The notes under the pieces are model-generated. The model had not been told where the DNA came from. It did no database searches and saw only the letters and a program-made list of their open reading frames with translations. From Fidelibacterota bacterium (lineage in GTDB: Bacteria > Fidelibacterota > Marinisomatia > SCGC-AAA003-L08 > D37C17): 5,604 nucleotides of DNA. This document shows, in pieces, positions 1 through 5,604 of the stretch. Made by a program: the position numbers and the translations under genes. Positions within the stretch are counted from its first letter, which is position 1; the number at the start of each line of letters is the position of its first letter. The stretch lies in contig DTTG01000220.1 in the NCBI GenBank assembly GCA_012964845.1, positions 1-5,604 on the forward strand, given 5' to 3'.

Positions 1-1
1 T

Positions 2-268
2 ATTTTTCAAGCAATATCAACTTCAATAATTAGCAGCATAATCGGAATTCTATTGGCTTTGGGATTTATTCAACTTGATAACCAGTTTAATTTAATACAT
101 TTGCTATTTCCTGGAGGATTATTTTTTGATTTCCCATTAATATTAAAAAATATTTATATCATTTTAATTTTTTCTGTTTCTTTCATACTGTTGATTTTAG
201 CAGGTTTATATCCTTCGTTAAAAGCAGCACGTATTGATCCAATTAAAGCCATAGGATTTAGAAGATAA
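2..268 (+). CDS. LolC/LolE-family lipoprotein-releasing ABC permease, C-terminal part
   Basis: The reading frame is open from the window edge, so only the last 88 residues are seen; the true start lies upstream, and the TTG at 53 is an internal codon. Two hydrophobic stretches are visible, at about visible residues 5-23 and 48-69, separated by a short loop with FPGGLFFDFP. They match the last two membrane helices of the FtsX/MacB/LolCE fold. The end, LYPSLKAARIDPIKAI, is the cytoplasmic motif closing LolC/LolE-type permeases (family pattern roughly YPs.rAarl.P.eaLr). Such a protein sits in the inner membrane and, powered by LolD, extracts outer-membrane lipoproteins for transfer to LolA. Its stop overlaps the ATG of the next gene, which encodes a LolD-type ATPase, and this supports Lol rather than MacB or FtsX. 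LolC and LolE cannot be told apart from the tail, and many non-proteobacteria have a single hybrid permease, so no symbol is given. Confidence 0.85.
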   Translation: MFQAISTSIISSIIGILLALGFIQLDNQFNLIHLLFPGGLFFDFPLILKNIYIILIFSVSFILLILAGLYPSLKAARIDPIKAIGFRR

Positions 269-939
269 TGCCCATACTTGAAGCACATAATATTTCTAAA
301 ACATATTATAAAACTGAAGAAACAATTCCAGTTCTAAACAAACTTAATATTGTTGTGGAAAAAGGAGAAATTCTTGTATTAATAGGACCGTCGGGATCAG
401 GCAAGTCAACGCTTCTCAATATTTTAGGTACTTTAGACTCAGATTATTCAGGAAACCTGATAATAGATGAATTACCTATTACAAATGCCGTAGATTTAAG
501 CAATATTCGTAGGCATAAATTGGGGTTTATATTTCAATTCCATCATCTCCTCCCTGAATTTACGATCCTTGAAAATCTATTAATCCCACAAATGATTGCT
601 CACAATTTCTCAAATGTTCCTCAAAAAGCCACTATAGATATGCTTGAAATTATTGGCCTGAAAAATAGAATAAATCATTATCCAAATGAAATATCAGGAG
701 GAGAAAGGCAGCGTGTTGCCGTATTGAGAGCAATGGTTAATAAGCCATGTTTAATACTGGCAGATGAGCCCACAGGAAATTTAGATAGAGAAAATAGTCA
801 AAAAATGTTAAAATTAATGGCTGAATTAAAGGCAAATTATCAACAGTCATTTATTATTGCGACCCATGATCAGTCAATTTTGGACATTGCTGATAGAGTA
901 TTGTATTTGAAGGATGGAAAAATAAAAAAGGAAATATAA
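268..939 (+). CDS. lolD: LolD, ATP-binding subunit of the lipoprotein-releasing ABC transporter
   Basis: This complete 223-residue ABC ATPase has the usual LolD length. Motifs in order: Walker A GPSGSGKS (40-47), Q-loop Q90, signature ISGGERQRV (142-150), Walker B CLILADEPTG (161-170, with D166 and catalytic E167), D-loop NLD (171-173) and switch His200 in ATHD. The stretch FQFHHLLPEFT (89-99) around the Q-loop is the typical LolD form and favours LolD over the related MacB and FtsE ATPases. LolD hydrolyses ATP on the cytoplasmic face of the inner membrane to drive lipoprotein release by LolC/LolE. The ATG shares its A with the TAA of the permease gene (TAATG). Upstream there are only weak ribosome-site candidates (AGGA at 253-256, AGAAG at 260-264), so translation is probably coupled to the permease. 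The residues after the signature read AVLRAM where AVARAL is usual, a small departure. No sign of truncation or transfer is seen. Confidence 0.95.
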   Translation: MPILEAHNISKTYYKTEETIPVLNKLNIVVEKGEILVLIGPSGSGKSTLLNILGTLDSDYSGNLIIDELPITNAVDLSNIRRHKLGFIFQFHHLLPEFTILENLLIPQMIAHNFSNVPQKATIDMLEIIGLKNRINHYPNEISGGERQRVAVLRAMVNKPCLILADEPTGNLDRENSQKMLKLMAELKANYQQSFIIATHDQSILDIADRVLYLKDGKIKKEI

Positions 940-947
940 CTAAAATT

Positions 948-3416
948 ATGAAGGAAAATTTTTCAAAGGGAGTTCAAAGAGTATTAAAATTTGCAAAGGA
1001 AGAAGCTGTACGATTAGGTCATAGCTATGTGGGATCTGAGCATCTGCTCCTGGGAATCATAAAAGACAGTAATGGAAAAGCGGCTAATATTCTAATTTCT
1101 ATTGGCTGTGATATCCAGGAAATGAAAGTTATGGTTGAAGATATGGCCAAGCCCAGTGGGGGAACAATGACTTTAGGTCATCTTCCATTAACCAGAAGAG
1201 CTGAACGAATTTTGCGTACAACTTTTAGTGAAGCGCAAAATTATAAAGAAGAGGTTGCGAACCAAATGCATCTTCTCCTGGCATTAGCAAGAGAGGATGA
1301 GGGCTTAGCTACAGAGGTTTTAAATGCATATTCTGTAGATTATGAACTGTTAAGTACATTAACATCATCATCTCCTGTTAAAAAGGAAAAAAAGACCCCT
1401 AAGAAATCGCCCACACCTACTCTGGATATATTCAGTAGGGATTTATCAAAAATGGCTTCAGATGGCAAATTAGACCCCGTTATTGGGAGAAAGGTTGAAG
1501 TCGAGCGGCTAGCCCAGATTTTATCCAGACGAAAGAAAAATAATCCGGTTTTAATTGGTGAACCTGGCGTTGGGAAAACAGCAATTGTAGAAGGCCTGGC
1601 TCTTCGTATTTATGAAAAAACAGTTCCACATATCCTGTGGGGTCAGCGGGTAATCATATTAGATATAGCTGGATTAATAGCAGGCACAAAATATCGAGGG
1701 CAATTTGAAGAGCGAATGCGTACTATGATGCTAGAATTAGAAGCCTGTTCCGAAATAATAGTTTTTATTGATGAATTGCATACCTTGGTTGGTGCTGGTG
1801 GTGCGTCTGGTTCTCTGGATGCCGCAAATATGTTTAAGCCAGCATTGGCACGTGGGGATATTCAAATAATTGGTGCAACCACTTTAAATGAGTTTAGAAA
1901 ATATATTGAGAAAGATGGAGCATTGGAACGTCGATTTCAGAAAGTTATGGTAAATCCACCATCCTTGGAAGAAACAATTGAAATTCTAAATGGAATTAAA
2001 GAAAAATATGAAGAACATCACCAAGTTCAACTATCTGACAATGCCATTCGGGCATGCGTAGAGTTAAGTGATCGATATATTTCCGACAAATACCTTCCAG
2101 ATAAAGCAATTGATGTTATGGATGAGGTAGGCTCTCATGTCCATATTCATAATATTCATGTACCAGACGAAATTGTGAAATTGGAAAAAAATATCTCCGC
2201 ACTCAGGAAAAAGAAAGAGTCTGTAATTGCAAAACAGAAATTTGAGCAAGCTGCAGAAATGCGGGACAAAGAGAGAAGAATGATTGCCAAGCTCAAAGTT
2301 GCCCAGGAAAAATGGGATAGTTCGGAAAAATCATCTCGTCCAAAGGTTACTGAAGAAGATGTTGCAGATATTGTATCAATGGTGACTGGCATTCCTTTAG
2401 CAAAAGTAGCCGAATCTGAAACAGAAAAGCTTCTTCATATGAATGACGAACTTAAGAAAAGTATTGTAGGTCAAAATGATGCAATCGAAAAATTGACCCT
2501 TGCTACACAAAGGGCAAGAGCGGGATTAAAAAATCCTAATAGACCTATCGGTTCATTTATGTTTCTTGGACCTACTGGTGTTGGAAAAACCGAATTAGCA
2601 AAGGTGCTTGCTGAATATTTATTTTCTAATACTGAATCTCTTATTAAAATAGATATGAGTGAGTATGTAGAGCGATATAATGTTTCCAGGTTAATTGGTG
2701 CGCCTCCTGGCTATGTTGGATATGAAGAGGGGGGGCAACTCACCGAGCGTGTTCGTAGAAAACCTTATTCAGTTGTACTTTTTGATGAGATTGAAAAAGC
2801 GCATAGAGATGTTTATAATATACTCTTACAGATTTTAGATGAGGGTCGTATTACTGATAGTCTGGGACGCACGATTGATTTCAGAAATACTATTATAATT
2901 ATGACTTCAAATATTGGTACAAAAACTGTAAGCTCAACCTCTTTGGGATTTAAAACAACAAAAGAAGAAAATAAAAATGATCATTATGCAGACATTATGT
3001 CGGAAGTAAAAAAATATTATATACCGGAATTCTTAAATCGTATTGATGAGGTAATAATATTTAACTCTCTTCTTAAGGAAGATCTCCAAGCTATTATTGA
3101 TATTCAATTGAATGATCTTAGAGAAAACCTCGAAAAGAAAAATAATACTTTACGGGTAACTAAATCTGCAAAAGAAATTCTTATACGAGATGGCGCTCAT
3201 AGAGAATGGGGGGCTCGTCCTTTAAGGAGAATGATTCAAAATGAAATAGAAAATGAAATTTCTACAAAATTTCTCACTGGTGAATTTACAGAAAATGGTA
3301 TAATTACAGTTAAATCTAAAAATAAACAATTAGAATTCTCCCAAGAACCGATAAAACTGAAAAAAATGTCTAAGCGTAAAAGACCGTCAAAAGAAACCGA
3401 ACCTTCCGAAAACTAA
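948..3416 (+). CDS. clpC: ClpC-type AAA+ protein unfoldase (ClpP partner)
   Basis: This complete 822-residue Hsp100 protein is close to the usual ClpC length. An N domain of two Clp-N repeats (about 3-140) is followed by a charged linker (143-157). AAA-1 has Walker A GEPGVGKT (204-211), pore loop KYRG (248-251), Walker B FIDE (273-276) and arginines R328/R329. The short middle domain carries a UVR-like motif (about 428-445, with F432), which marks ClpC and excludes ClpB (long coiled coil) and ClpA (no such insert). AAA-2 has Walker A GPTGVGKT (541-548), pore loop GYVG (588-591), Walker B LFDE (611-614), Arg finger R698 and sensor-2 GARP (755-758). LGF (666-668) lies where ClpC proteins carry the VGF-like ClpP-docking loop, so it should deliver unfolded substrates to ClpP in the cytoplasm. 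The last 20 residues form a lysine-rich tail. The start is placed by alignment of [13 protein letters not shown] with family N termini. The only Shine-Dalgarno-like site, AAGGA at 928-932, lies a long 15 bases upstream. The gene begins 8 bases after lolD and ends with tandem stops TAATAA. Confidence 0.96.
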   Translation: MKENFSKGVQRVLKFAKEEAVRLGHSYVGSEHLLLGIIKDSNGKAANILISIGCDIQEMKVMVEDMAKPSGGTMTLGHLPLTRRAERILRTTFSEAQNYKEEVANQMHLLLALAREDEGLATEVLNAYSVDYELLSTLTSSSPVKKEKKTPKKSPTPTLDIFSRDLSKMASDGKLDPVIGRKVEVERLAQILSRRKKNNPVLIGEPGVGKTAIVEGLALRIYEKTVPHILWGQRVIILDIAGLIAGTKYRGQFEERMRTMMLELEACSEIIVFIDELHTLVGAGGASGSLDAANMFKPALARGDIQIIGATTLNEFRKYIEKDGALERRFQKVMVNPPSLEETIEILNGIKEKYEEHHQVQLSDNAIRACVELSDRYISDKYLPDKAIDVMDEVGSHVHIHNIHVPDEIVKLEKNISALRKKKESVIAKQKFEQAAEMRDKERRMIAKLKVAQEKWDSSEKSSRPKVTEEDVADIVSMVTGIPLAKVAESETEKLLHMNDELKKSIVGQNDAIEKLTLATQRARAGLKNPNRPIGSFMFLGPTGVGKTELAKVLAEYLFSNTESLIKIDMSEYVERYNVSRLIGAPPGYVGYEEGGQLTERVRRKPYSVVLFDEIEKAHRDVYNILLQILDEGRITDSLGRTIDFRNTIIIMTSNIGTKTVSSTSLGFKTTKEENKNDHYADIMSEVKKYYIPEFLNRIDEVIIFNSLLKEDLQAIIDIQLNDLRENLEKKNNTLRVTKSAKEILIRDGAHREWGARPLRRMIQNEIENEISTKFLTGEFTENGIITVKSKNKQLEFSQEPIKLKKMSKRKRPSKETEPSEN

Positions 3417-3502
3417 TAACTCTGCCATATAGACGCATTTTATTTATTGGCATTATTCTTGATGTAATCTCGCCAGTAATATTTTGACAATTAAATTTAT
3501 AC

Positions 3503-3509
3503 AAAGGAG
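3503..3509 (+). promoter_or_regulatory. Ribosome binding site of dnaK
   Basis: AAAGGAG is a near-complete Shine-Dalgarno sequence ending six bases before the ATG at 3516, which is good spacing. It fixes the dnaK start. It is the clearest ribosome site in the window; lolD and clpC have only weak or distant ones. This suggests dnaK is translated independently and strongly. Confidence 0.88.
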
Positions 3510-3515
3510 TTAGAA

Positions 3516-5432
3516 ATGGCAAAAATTATTGGTATTGATTTAGGTACTACCAATTCATGTGTGGCTGTAATGGAAGGGGGAAGTCCCACTGTTATTACAA
3601 ATAGTGAAGGTGGTCGTACCACACCATCAGTAGTAGCTTTTACTAAAGCCGGTGAAACACTCATTGGGCAGCCAGCAAAACGTCAGGCTGTCACAAATCC
3701 AGAAAATACAATTTCATCATCAAAGCGATTTATAGGTCGAATGTATGATGAAGTTGGTACTGAAATTTCAGAAATGCCCTATAAGACAATAAAGGGTAAA
3801 AACGGTGAAGTAATAATCACAGCCCAGGATAAAGAGTACGCCCCGCCACAAATTGGTGCTATGGTTCTCCAAAAATTGAAACAAACTGCTGAAGAATATT
3901 TAGGAGAAAAAGTTACAGAAGCCGTTATAACTGTTCCAGCATATTTTAATGATTCACAAAGACAGGCAACCAAGGATGCTGGTGCTATAGCAGGATTAAA
4001 TGTACGCAGAATTATCAATGAGCCTACAGCAGCAGCTCTTGCCTATGGGTTAGACAAACAAAAAGATGAAAAAATCGCTGTTTTTGATTTTGGCGGAGGT
4101 ACATTTGATATTTCCATTTTGGAGCTTGGTGATGGTGTCTTTGAAGTTAAATCAACTAATGGTGATACGCATCTTGGTGGAGATGATCTTGATCAGGCAT
4201 TGGTGGATTATCTGATTGGTGAATTTAATAAATCTGATGGAATTGACCTTGGCAAAGACCCAATGGCATTGCAGCGTTTAAGGGAAACGGCTGAGAAAGC
4301 TAAGTGCGAACTTAGTACATCAAAACAAACGGATATTAATTTACCATTCATAACGGCAGATTCATCAGGTCCGCGGCATTTGAATATCAGTCTAACACGG
4401 GCAAAATATGAAACACTTATTGAAAAGTTGATTAATCGTACTATTCAACCATGTGAAAAAGCTATAAAAGATGCAGGTTTAAAAGCTTCTGAAATTGATG
4501 AAGTAATACTGGTTGGCGGATCAACCCGAATTCCTATGGTTCAGAAAATTGTACAAGATATTTTTGCCAAGGAACCAAATAAAGGAGTAAATCCTGATGA
4601 AGTAGTTGCAATTGGTGCAGCTATTCAAGGTGGAGTTATGGCGGGTGATGTAGAGGATATACTTCTATTAGATGTTACGCCATTGTCATTGGGAATAGAA
4701 ACATTAGGGGGTGTTTCAACTCCACTGATTGAGGCAAACTCTACTATTCCTGCCAAGAAAAGCCAAATATTTTCTACTGCAGCCGATAGCCAGCCATCTG
4801 TAGAAATTCATGTTCTGCAAGGTGAAAGATCAATGGCTGTAGATAATAAATCACTTGGGCGATTTCATTTAGATGGCATACCTCCGGCACCCAGAGGAAC
4901 CCCGCAAATTGAAGTTACTTTTGATATTGATGCAAATGGTATTCTCAATGTGTCCGCTTCGGATAAGGCAACCGGAAAAGAGCAATCTATAAGGATTGAA
5001 GCTTCCAGTGGATTATCGGAGGATGAGATTGAAAAGATGAAAGTCGATGCTGAAAAACATGCTAAAGATGATGAAGCCAAAAAAGAATCTGTAGATATAC
5101 ATAATACGGCAGATCAATTGATTTATCAGACAGAAAATCAAATGAAAGAAGCAGGGGATAAAATCACTGATGAAGATAAAAAGCCTATTGAAGATGCTGT
5201 TGAACAGTTAAAGCAGGCAAATGGGGGCTCGGATATTGATGCAATTAAAACCGCCATTGAAAATCTGAATAAAGCCTGGGAGCCAGTGGCTCAAAAGATG
5301 TACCAGGCTGAACAATCACAAACTGCTCAAGAGGGGCCTGAATCAACTGGTACCTCATCTGCAAAAGATTCAAAAACTACAAAAGAAGGTGAAGTAGAAG
5401 ATGCCGATTTTGAAGTAGTTGAAGAAGGATAG
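3516..5432 (+). CDS. dnaK: DnaK, Hsp70 molecular chaperone
   Basis: This complete 638-residue protein has the same length as typical bacterial DnaK. The ATPase domain (about 1-376) has phosphate-1 motif IDLGTTNS (7-14), catalytic K70, phosphate-2 motif DFGGGTFD (191-198, with T196 matching the E. coli autophosphorylated Thr199) and adenosine motif [10 protein letters not shown] (331-340). The interdomain linker DILLLDVTP (381-389) retains the allosteric Asp (D386). The beta substrate-binding domain (about 387-500) keeps the cleft: I394, T396, F419, central-pocket V429, and arch residues L397 and A422 (Met404 and Ala429 in E. coli). A helical lid follows (about 501-597), then a Ser/Thr/Glu/Lys-rich disordered tail ending in the acidic [11 protein letters not shown]. 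DnaK binds exposed hydrophobic segments in an ATP cycle driven by DnaJ and GrpE, neither of which is encoded here. No CIRCE inverted repeat precedes the gene, so HrcA control at this site is not supported. A hairpin terminator follows 22 bases after the TAG stop. Confidence 0.98.
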   Translation: MAKIIGIDLGTTNSCVAVMEGGSPTVITNSEGGRTTPSVVAFTKAGETLIGQPAKRQAVTNPENTISSSKRFIGRMYDEVGTEISEMPYKTIKGKNGEVIITAQDKEYAPPQIGAMVLQKLKQTAEEYLGEKVTEAVITVPAYFNDSQRQATKDAGAIAGLNVRRIINEPTAAALAYGLDKQKDEKIAVFDFGGGTFDISILELGDGVFEVKSTNGDTHLGGDDLDQALVDYLIGEFNKSDGIDLGKDPMALQRLRETAEKAKCELSTSKQTDINLPFITADSSGPRHLNISLTRAKYETLIEKLINRTIQPCEKAIKDAGLKASEIDEVILVGGSTRIPMVQKIVQDIFAKEPNKGVNPDEVVAIGAAIQGGVMAGDVEDILLLDVTPLSLGIETLGGVSTPLIEANSTIPAKKSQIFSTAADSQPSVEIHVLQGERSMAVDNKSLGRFHLDGIPPAPRGTPQIEVTFDIDANGILNVSASDKATGKEQSIRIEASSGLSEDEIEKMKVDAEKHAKDDEAKKESVDIHNTADQLIYQTENQMKEAGDKITDEDKKPIEDAVEQLKQANGGSDIDAIKTAIENLNKAWEPVAQKMYQAEQSQTAQEGPESTGTSSAKDSKTTKEGEVEDADFEVVEEG

Positions 5433-5454
5433 ATACCTTTTGAAATAGATACAT

Positions 5455-5482
5455 AAAGGGGTGGATTTTCCACCCCTTTTTT
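5455..5482 (+). terminator. Rho-independent terminator after dnaK
   Basis: A perfect 10-bp stem pairs AAAGGGGTGG (5455-5464) with CCACCCCTTT (5470-5479), closing a five-base ATTTT loop. The 3' arm runs into six T residues (5477-5482). The seven GC-rich inner pairs are striking in this AT-rich DNA. The hairpin lies 22 bases after the dnaK stop and separates dnaK from the tRNA gene. The opposite strand has only a three-T tail, so it should work mainly on + strand transcripts. Confidence 0.95.
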
Positions 5483-5527
5483 ATTATAGGATAAAAATTA
5501 ATTTTCCTGTTAATTTTACCATAATAT

Positions 5528-5601
5528 CGAGGCGTAGCGCAGTCCGGTAGCGCACTGCGTTCGGGACGCAGGGGTCGGAGGTTCAAATCCTCTCGCCTCG
5601 A
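5528..5601 (+). tRNA. tRNA-Pro (anticodon CGG)
   Basis: A full cloverleaf of 74 bases can be drawn. The acceptor stem CGAGGCG (5528-5534) pairs perfectly with CGCCTCG (5594-5600), and the discriminator is A5601. The D stem is GCGC/GCGC (5537-5540 with 5550-5553) with GG at 5546-5547 in the loop. The anticodon stem CTGCG/CGCAG (5555-5559 with 5567-5571) holds loop TTCGGGA, giving anticodon CGG at 5562-5564 followed by G37. The variable loop is GGGTC. The T stem (5577-5581 with 5589-5593) has one G-T pair and the loop is TTCAAAT. The C1-G72 pair and A73 are known bacterial tRNA-Pro identity features. It reads CCG codons. The genome continues CAA after the discriminator, so CCA is not encoded and must be added by nucleotidyltransferase. 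No convincing promoter is seen in 5483-5527, which is plain AT-rich sequence. Confidence 0.97.
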
Positions 5602-5604
5602 CAA

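Noticed and set aside
53..268. A 71-residue small membrane protein starting at TTG 53
   Set aside because: The same frame is open back to the window edge and the sequence matches the C-terminal part of a LolC/E permease, so it is a partial gene, not a small one.
2064..2392. Two overlapping reverse-strand open frames inside clpC
   Set aside because: They lie opposite the highly conserved clpC frame, have no ribosome sites and show no recognisable domains.
3484..3503. TTGACA (3484-3489), a perfect sigma-70 -35 hexamer before dnaK, and TATACA (3498-3503) as its -10 box
   Set aside because: The spacing is only 8 bases. With a normal 16-18 base spacer the -10 would fall on the Shine-Dalgarno site with no match, and transcription would begin inside the coding region.
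3779..4018. Reverse-strand open frame inside dnaK, with another at 4865-5080
   Set aside because: Both are antisense shadows of the conserved dnaK frame. Their composition mirrors dnaK codons and neither has an initiation signal.
5494..5517. 12-bp palindrome AAAATTAATTTT (5494-5505) and repeated TTAATTTT (5498-5505, 5510-5517) between terminator and tRNA
   Set aside because: In a short A/T-only stretch such symmetry is expected by chance. No -35/-10 pair with normal spacing could be fitted, so it is not called an operator or promoter.
5377..5604. Reverse-strand open frame of 75 codons beginning [21 protein letters not shown]
   Set aside because: Its first part is the antisense of the tRNA-Pro gene. 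This peptide is a well-known artefact of frames read through tRNA genes, and the rest covers the terminator and the end of dnaK.

Overview
This AT-rich window comes from a Gram-negative bacterium. It holds a housekeeping cluster on the + strand only: the 3' end of a LolC/LolE-family permease gene, a complete lolD, a complete clpC, a complete dnaK, an intrinsic terminator and a complete tRNA-Pro(CGG) gene. A Lol lipoprotein-release transporter implies an outer membrane. A ClpC-type unfoldase with a UVR-like middle domain, rather than ClpA, next to Lol genes, together with low GC, Shine-Dalgarno use at dnaK and a tRNA without an encoded CCA end, fits a member of the Fibrobacteres-Chlorobi-Bacteroidetes wider group (for example Neomarinimicrobiota or Ignavibacteriota). 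That placement is inference from gene content and was not tested by a search.

Layout: positions 2-268 encode the last 88 residues of the permease. Its stop codon overlaps the lolD start by one base (TAATG), and lolD (268-939) ends 8 bases before clpC (948-3416). These three genes look like one transcription unit. A 99-base gap (3417-3515), with no recognisable terminator and no CIRCE heat-shock operator, leads to dnaK (3516-5432), which has a good Shine-Dalgarno site. A strong hairpin plus T-tract (5455-5482) ends the dnaK transcript. After 45 AT-rich bases comes tRNA-Pro(CGG) at 5528-5601, two to three bases from the window end.

Function: the permease and LolD would form the inner-membrane ABC machine that extracts lipoproteins and hands them to the periplasmic carrier for outer-membrane delivery. 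ClpC is a cytoplasmic AAA+ unfoldase that should feed substrates to ClpP, and it keeps an LGF ClpP-docking tripeptide. DnaK is the Hsp70 foldase. The window therefore joins envelope biogenesis to cytoplasmic protein quality control, although the link may be only positional.

I see no mobile element, CRISPR array, phage gene or unknown gene. All coding genes are recognised, intact apart from the window-edge permease, and of usual length. The points worth a second look are modest: the tight lol-clpC coupling, a changed residue in the second N-domain pocket of ClpC, G-homopolymers inside conserved ClpC motifs, and a dnaK without grpE or dnaJ beside it and without an obvious heat-shock operator.
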